Assembly (NCBI RefSeq): GCF_014646095.1
Contig: NZ_BMMU01000005.1
Coordinates: forward strand, 1 to 64,000
Origin: Streptomyces lacrimifluminis
GTDB lineage: Bacteria; Actinomycetota; Actinomycetes; Streptomycetales; Streptomycetaceae
Length of the DNA stretch: 64,000 nucleotides
Reading direction: 5' to 3'
Positions 27,045 through 35,928 of the stretch are shown in pieces. Position 1 is the stretch's first letter, and every line of letters begins with the position of its first letter. Both the position numbers and the translations under genes were made by a program. Below the pieces are notes generated by a model, which did no database searches, was not told where the DNA came from, and was given only the letters and a program-made list of their open reading frames with translations.

Positions 27045-27914
27045 GTGTCCCTCCCCACGCCCCTCCAGGAACTCGCCGACCCCCGTTTCGCCCGCCGCCA
27101 CCTCCGGCTGCTTCTCAAGCGCGACGACCTCATCCACCCGGACCTGATCGGCAACAAGTGGCGCAAGCTGGTACCCAACCTGGAAGCCGCCGCCGGCCGC
27201 CCGATCCTCACCTTCGGCGGCGCCTACTCCAACCACCTTCGCGCCACAGCCACCGCCGGGCGTCTCCTCGGCGTGCCCACGATCGGTGTGGTCCGCGGTC
27301 AGGAACTCGCCGACATCCCCCTCAACCCCTCCCTCGCCCACTGCACGGCGAACGGCATGCGGCTGCACTTCGTCGACAGATCGACGTACCGGCACAAGGC
27401 CGATGCCGACACCCTCGCCGCCGTCCGCCGGGCGGCCCGCGCCGAGGACGCGTACGTCGTGCCGGAGGGCGGCAGCAACCCCCTCGCGGTACGCGGCTGT
27501 CGCGCCCTCGGTGAGGAGCTGCGCGGCCACGCCGACGTCGTCGCGGTCGCCTGCGGCACCGGCGGCACCCTCGCCGGCCTCGCCGCGGGCCTCGCCCCCG
27601 ACCAGAGCGCCCTCGGCATCCCCGTCCTCAAGGGGGGCTTCCTGGACACGGAGATACGGGCCCTCCAGGACCTCACCTTCGGCGGGCCCCGCGGCTCATG
27701 GACCCTCGACCACCGTTTCCACTTCGGCGGCTATGCCCGTACGACCCCCGAACTGCACGCCTTCGCCGACGACTTCGAGGCCCGTCACGACGTACCCGTG
27801 GAACGTCTCTATGTCGCCAAGATGCTCTACGGACTTGTCGCCCTCGCGGAAGAAGGCGCGTTCGCGAACGGGACCACCGTCGCGGCGGTGATCACGGGCC
27901 GTCCGTTCCCCTGA
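27045..27914 (+). CDS. PLP-dependent 1-aminocyclopropane-1-carboxylate deaminase/D-cysteine desulfhydrase family enzyme
   Basis: 289 residues of fold type II PLP enzymes. The PLP lysine is in HPDLIGNKWRKL, the substrate loop is FGGAYSNHLRATA, and the phosphate-binding loop is ACGTGGTLAGLAAGL. Members deaminate ACC or break down D-cysteine; the two cannot be separated here. The GTG at 27045 fits the family N-terminus (VSLPTPLQEL). GACAAT ends six bases before it, so the mRNA may be leaderless. Confidence 0.88.
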   Translation: MSLPTPLQELADPRFARRHLRLLLKRDDLIHPDLIGNKWRKLVPNLEAAAGRPILTFGGAYSNHLRATATAGRLLGVPTIGVVRGQELADIPLNPSLAHCTANGMRLHFVDRSTYRHKADADTLAAVRRAARAEDAYVVPEGGSNPLAVRGCRALGEELRGHADVVAVACGTGGTLAGLAAGLAPDQSALGIPVLKGGFLDTEIRALQDLTFGGPRGSWTLDHRFHFGGYARTTPELHAFADDFEARHDVPVERLYVAKMLYGLVALAEEGAFANGTTVAAVITGRPFP

Positions 27915-27935
27915 ACCACCGGAGGCGCACCCGCC

Positions 27936-29531
27936 CTACTCCGCCTCCCGGAACGCCGCCGCCTCCTCCAGGTCCAGCCGTCGCAGCAGGGTCCGCAGCA
28001 TCTCGTCGTCGATGTGGCGTCCGTCCCGAAGCCGGACGAAGACCTCGCGTTCCGCGCTGATCATCTCGCGGGACAGCCGCCGGTACGTGTCGTCCACCGT
28101 CTCGCCGGTCACGGGGTTGACCGAGCCCAGCCGCTCCCAGACGGCGTTCTGCCGGCGTTCCAGCACCGTGCGCAGCCGGTCGGCCAGCGGAGGCGGCAGC
28201 GCGTTGCGGTCGTCCTCCAACAGGCCCTCCAGGCGCCGCTGTGCCGCCCTGGACGCCTGCGCCTGGGCGTTCGCCTCCGCGAGCGTCTCGGCCTGCGCGT
28301 CACGCCCGGGCAGCTTCAGCAGACGGATCAGCGGGGGCAGCGTCAACCCCTGGACGACCAGCGTGCCGATGACCGTCGTGAAGGTCAGGAAGAGCACCAG
28401 GTTCCGTTCCGGGAACGCCTCGCCGCCCTCCATGGTGAGCGGGATCGAGAAGGCGATGGCCAGCGAGACGACGCCCCGCATCCCGGCCCAGGAGATGACG
28501 AACGCGCCCTTCCAGGTCGGGTTCGGCTCCCGTTCCCTGATCCGCGCCGACAGCAGCCGGGGCACGAACGTCCCGGGGTACACCCACGCGAAGCGGGTGA
28601 CGACGACCACGAGGAAGACGGCGATCGCGTACCAGGCGGCATCGACACCCTCGTACTCTCCGAGTCCCTCCATGACGACCGGCAGTTGCAGCCCGATCAG
28701 GGCGAAGACGGCCGATTCGAGAACGAAGGCGACCATTTTCCAGACCGCCTCCTCCTGGAGACGGGTCGCGAAATCGACCTGCCACGCGCGATGTCCCAGG
28801 TAGAGCGCCACGACCACCACCGCGAGGACCCCGGAGGCGTGCACCGCTTCGGCGACCGCGTACGCCGCGAACGGGATCAGCAGGGACAGCGTGTTCTGGA
28901 GCAGCGCTTCCTTCAGGTGGGTACGCAGCCAGTGGATCGGCATCATCAGGATCAGCCCGATCCCGATGCCGCCGACCGCCGCGAGCAGGAACTCGCCGAT
29001 GCCGCCCGCCCAGGTCGCGCCCTCCCCGACGGCCGCCGCGAGAGCGACGCGGTACGCGGTGATCGCGGTGGCGTCGTTCACCAGGGACTCGCCCTGGAGG
29101 ATGGTGGTGACCCGCGACGGCAGCCCGACCCGGCGCGCGATCGCCGTGGCCGCGACGGCGTCCGGCGGCGCCACGACCGCGCCTAGCACCAGCGCGGCGG
29201 TCAGCGGCAGCCCGGGCACGATCAGATAGGCGGCCCAGCCGACGACGAGGGTCGCGAAGAGCACGTACCCGACCGACAGCAGTGCCACGGGCCGCAGTTG
29301 CGCGCGCAGATCGAGGTACGAGCTGTCGACGGCCGCCGTGTACAGCAGCGGGGGCAGCATCAGCGGCAGGACGACATGCGGGTCGAGCGCGTAGTCGGGC
29401 ACCCCGGGGACGTACGCGAACACCAGGCCGGCGGCGACCAGCAGCAGCGGGGGCGGGACAGGTGTGCGGCGGGCCGCGGCGGCAATGGCGGCGCTGCCCG
29501 CGACCAGCAGGAGCAGTGGCATCACATGCAT
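27936..29531 (-). CDS. Na+/H+ antiporter (CPA1/NhaP type)
   Basis: 531 residues with about twelve membrane helices followed by a 120-residue helical cytoplasmic tail. Characteristic motifs are GAVVAPPDAVAATAIARRVG and LVNDATAITAYRVAL, which carry the transport aspartates, and WAGMRGVVSLAIAFSIP. It exchanges sodium for protons in pH and salt homeostasis. ATG 29531 (MHVMPLLLLVAG) starts directly at the first helix; the longer frame to 29978 runs antisense through the UBP gene and is rejected. It is divergent from the UBP zinc-finger gene. Confidence 0.92.
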   Translation of the reverse strand: MHVMPLLLLVAGSAAIAAAARRTPVPPPLLLVAAGLVFAYVPGVPDYALDPHVVLPLMLPPLLYTAAVDSSYLDLRAQLRPVALLSVGYVLFATLVVGWAAYLIVPGLPLTAALVLGAVVAPPDAVAATAIARRVGLPSRVTTILQGESLVNDATAITAYRVALAAAVGEGATWAGGIGEFLLAAVGGIGIGLILMMPIHWLRTHLKEALLQNTLSLLIPFAAYAVAEAVHASGVLAVVVVALYLGHRAWQVDFATRLQEEAVWKMVAFVLESAVFALIGLQLPVVMEGLGEYEGVDAAWYAIAVFLVVVVTRFAWVYPGTFVPRLLSARIREREPNPTWKGAFVISWAGMRGVVSLAIAFSIPLTMEGGEAFPERNLVLFLTFTTVIGTLVVQGLTLPPLIRLLKLPGRDAQAETLAEANAQAQASRAAQRRLEGLLEDDRNALPPPLADRLRTVLERRQNAVWERLGSVNPVTGETVDDTYRRLSREMISAEREVFVRLRDGRHIDDEMLRTLLRRLDLEEAAAFREAE

Positions 29532-29625
29532 CGGTTTCGGCCCACTCTCGTTTCCACCCACCCTGTCATCCGCGCACTCCGGCTTTCCGCGCGGCTGCGC
29601 GCACGGCCGTCGTAACCTGGCAATC

Positions 29626-29886
29626 ATGAAACAGTGCACGCATGCCGACGCGCTGCCCCTCCCGGAACCCCAGCCCAAGAACGAGACCTGTCCGGAGTGC
29701 CTGGCGGCCGGAACCCACCCGGTGCAGTTGCGCCTGTGCCTGGAATGCGGCCACGTCGGCTGCTGCGACTCCTCGCCCATGCGCCACGCGACAGAGCACC
29801 ACAAGGAGACCGGGCACCCGGTGATGCGGACCTTCGAACCCGGCGAGAGCTGGCGCTGGTGCTTCGTCGACCACGTCCTCGTCTGA
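29626..29886 (+). CDS. UBP-type zinc-finger protein
   Basis: 86 residues that are almost entirely a ZnF-UBP domain: CTHADALPLPEP, ETCPECLAAG, RLCLECGHVGCCDSS, HATEHHKETGHPVM. In bacteria such proteins often pair with Na+/H+ antiporters, and here the antiporter is divergent 94 bases away. The function is unknown. TAACCT ends seven bases before the ATG, consistent with leaderless transcription. Confidence 0.88.
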   Translation: MKQCTHADALPLPEPQPKNETCPECLAAGTHPVQLRLCLECGHVGCCDSSPMRHATEHHKETGHPVMRTFEPGESWRWCFVDHVLV

Positions 29887-30231
29887 CCGCTCGGACGACA
29901 GCGTGGAGGCGAAAAATGCCGCACACCCGGCCCCGCACCCGTGTGAGCAGGGGCATTGGTGACCGAGGGTGTACTCATGTGACCCTGGATCCGGACGGTT
30001 CGACCGTCTGACGTCTGGGTACGTCAACCCGGCGCGTGCTCTTCCCAATTGGGCCCGCAGACCCCTAGCCACTGTGCGTATACACAGGTTTACTATGAGT
30101 GACGACAAGGGGCTGGGGTCCCGGGACAGGAAAGCCGAGAGCGCGGTAGCGTCACCGCTGAACCACGTATCGCGTTACCCGGGGGGCGACCCTCGGCCCC
30201 CGAAAGAGCTTGTACCACCTTGGAGGTGAGG
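29887..30231 (+). other. Leader and promoter region of the anti-sigma/SigH operon
   Basis: 345 bases with no gene. They contain the SigB-type promoter described separately, and near 30080 AT-richer sequence (GTATACACAGGTTTACTATG). I see no hairpin terminator for the UBP gene beyond short inverted repeats. Confidence 0.6.
29997..30026 (+). promoter_or_regulatory. SigB-family promoter with overlapping inverted repeat
   Basis: GGTT (29997-30000), 16 bases, then GGGTAC (30017-30022) fit the Streptomyces SigB/SigH-group consensus GNNT-N14-16-GGGTAC. A perfect inverted repeat TGACGT-N6-ACGTCA (30009-30014 and 30021-30026) straddles the -10 box and could bind a repressor. Confidence 0.5.
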
Positions 30232-30645
30232 GTGTCCCAGTTCGCAGGCGAGCCCGCGACCCAGGACTTCGTCGAAGTCCGGCTGCCGGCCGCGGGTGCC
30301 TACCTGTCGGTGCTGCGTACGGCCACGGCCGGTCTCGCGGCCCGTTTGGACTTCACCCTCGACGAGATCGAGGACCTGCGCATCGCAGTGGACGAGGCCT
30401 GCGCGATCCTGCTTCAGCAGGCCGTGCCCGGCTCCGTACTCAGCTGTGTGTTCCGACTGATCGACGACTCCCTGGAGGTCACGGTCTCGGCTCCGACCAC
30501 CGACGGTCACGCCCCCGCGCGCGACACCTTCGCCTGGACCGTCCTGTCGGCTCTCGCGGGCCAGGTCGACTCGACCGTCGCCGAGGACAAGACCGTGTCG
30601 ATCAGTCTCCACAAGAAGCGCGGCGCGGGACCCGGGCCGGCGTGA
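30232..30645 (+). CDS. ushX: Anti-sigma factor (RsbW-like histidine-kinase-fold protein, UshX/PrsH type)
   Basis: 137 residues of the HATPase_c anti-sigma family. The N-box-like helix is EIEDLRIAVDEACAILLQQA, and the later strands match RsbW proteins. It should bind SigH and hold it inactive, and be released by a BldG-type anti-anti-sigma factor. GTG 30232 is chosen because GGAGG (30222-30226) lies just upstream; the start at 30220 would use the ribosome-binding site as codons. Its stop overlaps the sigH start (GTGA). The symbol follows S. coelicolor, where this gene precedes sigH. Confidence 0.85.
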   Translation: MSQFAGEPATQDFVEVRLPAAGAYLSVLRTATAGLAARLDFTLDEIEDLRIAVDEACAILLQQAVPGSVLSCVFRLIDDSLEVTVSAPTTDGHAPARDTFAWTVLSALAGQVDSTVAEDKTVSISLHKKRGAGPGPA

Positions 30646-31769
30646 GGAACGGGGACGGGCCGGTGCGGGACGAAGAGCGCGGCACACGGGAGCTGCCCGC
30701 GGCGGGCGATGACGGCCCGGACGGGCAGCGGGGCACGGCGGACGCCGTTTCCGGCATCGCCGGTATCTCCGGCATCCCCGAGCAGGCCCGGCCGCACCCG
30801 GAGGACAACCCCCCGGAGGCCGGCTTCATGGACGACGGGCAGCTGGATCGGGAAGGTGCCGTGCAGAGTGCGCCCCTGGAAGGGCCAAGTGAGGTCTCCC
30901 TTGTTCGAGCCGACGCTCGGACTCGGGGAGGGTCGACGGGCGGGACGATGAGCGAGCACGAACGAGACGACGCGCAGGGCGCACAGCAGACGGCGCAGGC
31001 CACACAGCACTCCCCGACGGACCGCAGCGGAGCGCGCGCCCTGTTCTACGAGCTGCGCGCACTGCCGGACGGCAGCGCCGAGTACGCGGAGCTGCGCAAC
31101 CGGCTGGTCCGTATGCATCTCCCGCTCGTCGAGCACCTCGCGCGCCGCTTCCGTAACCGCGGTGAGCCGTTGGACGACCTGACCCAGGTCGCGACCATCG
31201 GCCTGATCAAGTCGGTCGACCGCTTCGACCCGGACCGCGGCGTCGAGTTCTCGACGTACGCGACCCCGACGGTCGTCGGCGAGATCAAGCGGCACTTCCG
31301 TGACAAGGGCTGGGCGGTCCGTGTCCCGCGCAGGCTCCAGGAGCTGCGTCTCTCGCTCACCACGGCGACGGCGGAACTCTCACAGCGGCACGGCCGCTCC
31401 CCCACGGTGCACGAGCTCGCCGAGAAGCTGGGCATCTCGGAGGAGGAGGTCCTGGAGGGCCTGGAGTCGGCCAACGCGTACTCCACGCTGTCCCTGGACG
31501 TCCCCGACACGGACGACGAGTCCCCGGCGGTCGCGGACACACTGGGTTCGTACGACGAGGCCCTGGAGGGCGTCGAGTACCGCGAGTCCCTCAAGCCGCT
31601 CCTCGAGGATCTCCCGCCCCGCGAGAAGCGCATCCTGCTGCTGCGCTTCTTCGGCAACATGACGCAGTCGCAGATCGCGCAGGAGGTCGGCATCTCCCAG
31701 ATGCACGTCTCCCGTCTGCTGGCCCGGACCCTGGCCCAGCTGCGCGAGAAGCTGCTGGTGGAGGAGTAA
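30642..31769 (+). CDS. sigH: Stress/differentiation sigma factor SigH (SigB/SigF family)
   Basis: 375 residues. The first about 105 are an acidic, Gly/Pro-rich extension. The sigma core then shows region 2 (HLPLVEHLARRFRNRGEPLD, DLTQVATIGLIKSVDRFDP, GVEFSTYATPTVVGEIKRHF), region 3 (RVPRRLQELRL) and region 4 (FGNMTQSQIAQEVGISQMHV). The GTG at 30642 overlaps the anti-sigma stop. An internal ATG (MSEHERDDAQ) at 30948 gives a form without the extension; in S. coelicolor several SigH size forms are known. The upstream SigB-type promoter suggests autoregulation or cross-talk among SigB-like factors. Confidence 0.92.
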   Translation: MRNGDGPVRDEERGTRELPAAGDDGPDGQRGTADAVSGIAGISGIPEQARPHPEDNPPEAGFMDDGQLDREGAVQSAPLEGPSEVSLVRADARTRGGSTGGTMSEHERDDAQGAQQTAQATQHSPTDRSGARALFYELRALPDGSAEYAELRNRLVRMHLPLVEHLARRFRNRGEPLDDLTQVATIGLIKSVDRFDPDRGVEFSTYATPTVVGEIKRHFRDKGWAVRVPRRLQELRLSLTTATAELSQRHGRSPTVHELAEKLGISEEEVLEGLESANAYSTLSLDVPDTDDESPAVADTLGSYDEALEGVEYRESLKPLLEDLPPREKRILLLRFFGNMTQSQIAQEVGISQMHVSRLLARTLAQLREKLLVEE

Positions 31770-31779
31770 ACCTTCGGGT

Positions 31780-32226
31780 CTACTCCGGTTCGCTGCCGGG
31801 CCCCCGGATCCCGAGGGCCCGGGTCGTCTCCTGGTTCACCAGCAGCACCAGCGCGGTGACCGCCACGACACCCAGCACGATCCCGCCCGGGATGGCCATG
31901 CTGTCGGCCTGGAGCAGGTTGTAGGCGACGGGCAGCGCCATGATCTGCGTGATGACGGCGGGCCCCCGGCTCCAGCTCCGCCGCCCCAGCAGCCCGCGCG
32001 CGGCGAGCAGGGGCAGCAGCGCGAGCACGACGAGCGTGACACCGCCGGTGACGGCCTGCTGCCGGTCATCCGGGTCGCCCGTCAGCCCCAGTACGAGGAT
32101 GAGGGCCCCGCCGACAACCAGGGCAAGCCCCTCCAGCGCGGCCAGCACGGCTGCGAGGGTCAGCCTCAGGGGTCGCGGCTCCGTGGATTCGGGGGTTTCC
32201 GGGGCAGGGTTCCGCTCAGCGCTCAC
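31780..32226 (-). CDS. Four-helix integral membrane protein of unknown function
   Basis: 148 residues with four predicted membrane helices (LTLAAVLAALEGLALVVGGA; VTGGVTLVVLALLPLLAARG; AVITQIMALPVAYNLLQ; GGIVLGVVAVTALVLLV). The N-terminal tail is polar. GTG 32226 is six bases after TACCCT on the minus strand, with no Shine-Dalgarno, so it is probably leaderless. It is convergent with sigH, ten bases apart. The function is unknown. Confidence 0.8.
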   Translation of the reverse strand: MSAERNPAPETPESTEPRPLRLTLAAVLAALEGLALVVGGALILVLGLTGDPDDRQQAVTGGVTLVVLALLPLLAARGLLGRRSWSRGPAVITQIMALPVAYNLLQADSMAIPGGIVLGVVAVTALVLLVNQETTRALGIRGPGSEPE

Positions 32227-32264
32227 GTCAGAAGGGTAGCCGTGGACACCACGGCGCCCGGTCC

Positions 32265-32340
32265 GCGCCCCCAGGGGCGCGGGGCTGTGACATGTTGCGG
32301 CTCCGCCGCGGGGCGCGACCAGCCACAACGCACCCGCAGC
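32265..32340. repeat. Recurrent intergenic repeat, copy A
   Basis: A Streptomyces-type element: CCCCCAGGGGCGCGGGGCTG, then GCGGCTCCGCCGC, then GCGCGACCAGCCACAACGC and CACCCGCAG. Relatives occur at 36987-37034, 45205-45282 and 53818-53871. Confidence 0.7.
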
Positions 32341-32430
32341 TTCATACGGCGCTTCCCGCGGAGCGCCCCGCTCACGCCCCCCGCTTCCTACTGATCCCGA
32401 CCTGCCCTGGGCCGAGTACCACCGGGTAGG

Positions 32431-32443
32431 TACCCTGCTTCGC
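32431..32443 (+). promoter_or_regulatory. Probable leaderless promoter of the lipid kinase gene
   Basis: TACCCT (32431-32436) ends seven bases before the ATG at 32444; the -35 is not clear. Confidence 0.45.
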
Positions 32444-33412
32444 ATGCGTGCACTTCTCGTGGTCAATCCGGCGGCTACCACCACAAGCGCACGTACGCGC
32501 GATGTGCTGACCCATGCTCTCGCGAGCGAGATGAAACTCGAGGCGGTCACCACCGAGTACCGGGGCCACGCGCGTGACCTCGCCCGGCAGGCGTCGGAGA
32601 GCAAGGACATCGAGCTGGTCGTCGCCCTCGGCGGCGACGGGACGGTCAACGAGGTCGTGAACGGCCTTCTGCACAACGGGCCCGACCCGGACCGGCTCCC
32701 CCGCCTCGCCGTGGTCCCCGGCGGCTCCACGAACGTCTTCGCCCGCGCCCTCGGTCTGCCCAACGACGCCGTGGAAGCCACCGGCGTCCTCCTGGACGCC
32801 CTGCGCGAGGAGCGGGAGCGCACGGTGGGCCTCGGTGTCGCGAGAGGCACCCCGGGCACCGAGGACGAGTCGGTGCCGGAGCGCTGGTTCACGTTCTGTG
32901 CCGGTCTGGGATTCGACGCCGGTGTGATCGGCCGTGTGGAACAGCAGCGGGAACGCGGCCGTAAATCCACACATTCCCTTTACCTGCGGCAGGTCGTGCG
33001 TCAATTCCTGGGAGAGGCCAATCGCCGGCACGGCACGATCACCCTGGAACAGCCGGGGGCCGACCCGGTGACGGATCTGGTGCTGTCCATAGTCTGCAAC
33101 ACGTCCCCATGGACGTATCTGGGTAATCGTCCGGTGTACGCGTCGCCTAAGGCTTCGTTCGATACCGGGCTCGACGTACTCGGTCTCAGCCGCATGTCGA
33201 CGGGCGCGGTTGCCCGGTATGGCATGCAGTTGCTCACTTCGTCCCCCGAACGGGGACCCCATGGCAGGCATGCCACCTCCCTGCATGACCTGACAGACTT
33301 CACCTTGCATTCGAAGGTCCCCCTGCCCCTCCAGATGGACGGCGACCACCTGGGACTGCGAACGAGCGTGACGTTCACAGGCGTACGCCGTGCACTGCGT
33401 GTGATTGTGTGA
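32444..33412 (+). CDS. Diacylglycerol/sphingosine-kinase-family lipid kinase
   Basis: 322 residues. The catalytic-domain signature is ALGGDGTVNEVVNGLL with the glycine-rich GGDGT, followed by AVVPGGSTNVFARALGLP. The C-terminal beta-sandwich domain is present (FTFCAGLGFDAGVIGRVEQQ; PLPLQMDGDHLG). It phosphorylates a lipid, probably diacylglycerol or a related polyprenol/ceramide-like substrate, at the membrane. The ATG at 32444 begins the classical RALLVVNPAA strand. Confidence 0.92.
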   Translation: MRALLVVNPAATTTSARTRDVLTHALASEMKLEAVTTEYRGHARDLARQASESKDIELVVALGGDGTVNEVVNGLLHNGPDPDRLPRLAVVPGGSTNVFARALGLPNDAVEATGVLLDALREERERTVGLGVARGTPGTEDESVPERWFTFCAGLGFDAGVIGRVEQQRERGRKSTHSLYLRQVVRQFLGEANRRHGTITLEQPGADPVTDLVLSIVCNTSPWTYLGNRPVYASPKASFDTGLDVLGLSRMSTGAVARYGMQLLTSSPERGPHGRHATSLHDLTDFTLHSKVPLPLQMDGDHLGLRTSVTFTGVRRALRVIV

Positions 33413-33731
33413 GCGGAACGGGCTAAAGTCCTTCCACTCGAACGTTTAGGCCAGGGTCCACCCCATGGAAGTACGGCTGTGACCGAGCCGACACCGAGGA
33501 ATCAAAAAAAACTTTCCGGTAGGGGTTGTATCCGCCGCTGAGGTTTGCGAGTCTCTAAGTGGCGCTCGGGACGGCCCGCAACACCGGCCACCACAGAGAG
33601 CCAGAACCCCTCCTCACTTCACAGGACCACATCAGTCCATCTGATGATCGGCCCTTCACTTGTTGAGGGATTCGTGAAAGCGTTCACATTCACAAGCAAC
33701 GTGCATGTAATACCAAGGAGAGGTAGCAGCC
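33413..33731 (+). promoter_or_regulatory. wblE upstream region with candidate promoter
   Basis: 319 bases, unusually AT-rich for the window, including an A8 run at 33503. TTCACA (33684-33689) and TGTAAT (33107 bases on, at 33707-33712) are spaced by 17 bp and lie close to the ribosome-binding site GGAGAGG. Other promoters may lie further up; no gene is seen. Confidence 0.45.
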
Positions 33732-33989
33732 ATGGACTGGCGTCACAACGCCGTTTGCCGCGAGGAAGACCCGGAACTCTTCTTCCCCATCGGCAACACC
33801 GGTCCTGCGCTGCTGCAGATCGAGGAAGCCAAGGCCGTCTGCCGCCGCTGCCCCGTCATGGAGCAGTGCTTGCAGTGGGCGCTTGAGTCCGGCCAGGACT
33901 CCGGCGTCTGGGGTGGTCTCAGCGAGGACGAGCGCCGTGCCATGAAGCGTCGCGCCGCCCGCAACCGGGCCCGCCAGGCAACCGCCTGA
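33732..33989 (+). CDS. wblE: WhiB-family iron-sulfur protein WblE
   Basis: 85 residues. The four cluster cysteines are Cys9, Cys37, Cys40 and Cys46 (CRRCPVMEQC), followed by the WhiB turn GVWGG (58-62) and a basic C-terminus (RRAMKRRAARNRARQ) that contacts DNA. Wbl proteins bind a [4Fe-4S] cluster and region 4 of the principal sigma factor. WblE/WhiB1-type members are usually essential or nearly so. Its position after a lipid kinase and the sigH region is that of SCO5240 as I recall it. The ATG has GGAGAGG upstream. Confidence 0.93.
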   Translation: MDWRHNAVCREEDPELFFPIGNTGPALLQIEEAKAVCRRCPVMEQCLQWALESGQDSGVWGGLSEDERRAMKRRAARNRARQATA

Positions 33990-34095
33990 CAACCCACCCC
34001 AACAGCCTGAGCTTGGCGGCGCGTACAGCGAGTACGCATCTCCCGCCCCCGAGCCGCAGCGCGCAGTTCCCCCGATGCGCATGACAACAAGCATC

Positions 34096-34128
34096 TGAGC
34101 CCCGGACCATCCCATGGTCCGGGGCTCA
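34096..34128. terminator. Bidirectional terminator between wblE and the histidine kinase
   Basis: A perfect 15-bp stem TGAGCCCCGGACCAT / ATGGTCCGGGGCTCA with loop CCC lies between two convergent genes. Confidence 0.8.
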
Positions 34129-34179
34129 TCGCTGTGCCCGGGCCTGTCGCCGTACCCGGGCTCATCCGCCCTGCGGGGG

Positions 34180-35646
34180 CTACTTGTTGGCGCGCACCGG
34201 GATGTCGAGGATCACCTGTGTACCCCGCTCGGGCGCCCGCACCATGTCGAACGTGCCGCCCAACTCCCCCTCCACCAGCGTCCGTACGATCTGCAGACCG
34301 AGGTTGCCGGAGCGGTGCGGGTCGAAGCCCTCGGGGAGACCCACGCCGTCGTCCTGGACGGTGACGAGGAGACGGGCCTCCTTGGTGGTGCCGCCGCGGA
34401 CCGCCGAGACCTCGACCGAGCCGGTGTCGCCCGGTCCGAAACCGTGTTCCAGGGCGTTCTGCAGGATCTCGGTCAGCACCATGGAGAGCGGGGTCGCGAC
34501 CTCCGCGTCCAGAATGCCGAAACGCCCGGTACGCCGACCGGTGACCGTGCCCGGTGAGATCTCGGAGACCATCGCGAGTACGCGGTCGGCGATCTCGTCG
34601 AACTCCACGCGCTCGTCCAGGTTCTGCGAGAGCGTCTCGTGCACGATCGCGATGGACCCGACCCGCCGTACGGCCTCCTCCAGTGCCTCGCGCCCGCGTT
34701 CCGAGTCGATGCGCCGGGCCTGGAGGCGCAGCAGGGCGGCCACCGTCTGGAGGTTGTTCTTGACGCGGTGGTGGATCTCCCGGATGGTCGCGTCCTTGGT
34801 GATCAACTCGCGTTCGCGACGGCGCAGTTCGGTGACGTCCCGGAGCAGGACGAGCGAACCGATGCGCGTCCCCTTGGGCTTGAGGGGAATCGCGCGGAAC
34901 TGGATGACCCCGTCGGCGGACTCGATCTCGAACTCACGCGGCGCCCAGCCGCTGGCGACCTTGGAGAGCGCCTCGTCCACCGGGCCCCGGGACGGCGCGA
35001 GTTCGGCGGTGGTCATGCCCAGGTGGTGGCCGACGAGGTCGGAGGCGAGGCCGAGGCGGTGGTAGGCGGACAGCGCGTTGGGCGAGGCGTACTGGACGAT
35101 GCCTTCGGCGTCGAGCCGGATCAGGCCGTCGCCGACCCGCGGCGAGGCGTCCATGTCGACCACCTGGTTCGAGAAGGGGAACGATCCGGCGGCGATCATC
35201 TGGGCCAGGTCGGAGGCGCTCTGGAGATACGTCAGCTCCAGGCGGCTCGGGGTCCGGACGGTGAGGAGGTTGGTGTTGCGCGCGATGACACCGAGGACAC
35301 GTCCTTCCCGGCGTACGGGGATCGACTCGACGCGGACAGGGACCTCTTCACGCCATTCCGGGTCGCCCTCGCGCACGATCCGGCCCTCGTCCAGGGCGGC
35401 GTCCAGCAGCGGGCGGCGGCCACGGGGAACGAGGTGGCCGACCATGTCGTCCTGGTACGAGGTGGGGCCGGTGTTGGGCCGCATCTGGGCGACGGAGACA
35501 TAGCGGGTGCCGTCGCTCGTGGGGACCCACAGGACGAGGTCGGCGAAGGAGAGGTCGGAGAGCAGTTGCCACTCCGACACCAGCAGGTGCAGCCACTCCA
35601 GGTCGGAGTCGCTGAGCGCGGTGTGCTGGCGTACGAGTTCGTTCAT
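34180..35646 (-). CDS. Sensor histidine kinase of the PdtaS type (GAF-PAS-HisKA_2)
   Basis: 488 residues. The N-terminal GAF-like domain opens MNELVRQHTALSDSDLEWLH and contains EWQLLSDLSFADLVLWV. A PAS domain follows (VGDGLIRLDAEGIVQYASPN). The HisKA_2 box IREIHHRVKNNLQTVAALL carries the phosphorylated histidine, and the ATPase domain has QNALEHGFG and DDGVGLPEGF. No membrane segment is seen, so it is a soluble sensor that should act on a PdtaR-like ANTAR response regulator encoded elsewhere. ATG 35646 matches the family N-terminus; a GTG at 35685 would add 13 residues. Confidence 0.92.
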   Translation of the reverse strand: MNELVRQHTALSDSDLEWLHLLVSEWQLLSDLSFADLVLWVPTSDGTRYVSVAQMRPNTGPTSYQDDMVGHLVPRGRRPLLDAALDEGRIVREGDPEWREEVPVRVESIPVRREGRVLGVIARNTNLLTVRTPSRLELTYLQSASDLAQMIAAGSFPFSNQVVDMDASPRVGDGLIRLDAEGIVQYASPNALSAYHRLGLASDLVGHHLGMTTAELAPSRGPVDEALSKVASGWAPREFEIESADGVIQFRAIPLKPKGTRIGSLVLLRDVTELRRRERELITKDATIREIHHRVKNNLQTVAALLRLQARRIDSERGREALEEAVRRVGSIAIVHETLSQNLDERVEFDEIADRVLAMVSEISPGTVTGRRTGRFGILDAEVATPLSMVLTEILQNALEHGFGPGDTGSVEVSAVRGGTTKEARLLVTVQDDGVGLPEGFDPHRSGNLGLQIVRTLVEGELGGTFDMVRAPERGTQVILDIPVRANK

Positions 35647-35928
35647 GGAGGGCACGTGTGCGAGCGTACCCGCCGGTTCGGACACGGCCGGAAACCACAG
35701 GCCGGCGGGGGTCCTCGAAGGGGGCCCGCACCCGCGGGCCGCGGCGCCTGAGAGGGACCCTCAGCCCTCCCGGCACCGCAGCCCGGAGCAGCAACGGCCG
35801 CGGGGTGTGCGGTCCCGGTCGGCCGATGGATGAGGAGCCGGCGCAGTCAGGGCAGAGAGCCCCGGTTCCTCGATCCGCCTTCCTGTGCGGGGAAGACGGA
35901 GGCTCTGGTCGTACGTCTCTCTACGCAT

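Noticed and set aside
30070..30105. A BldD operator in the sigH leader (GTATACACAGGTTTAC)
   Set aside because: It does not fit the TNAC-N5-GTNA pattern of BldD sites once aligned base by base.
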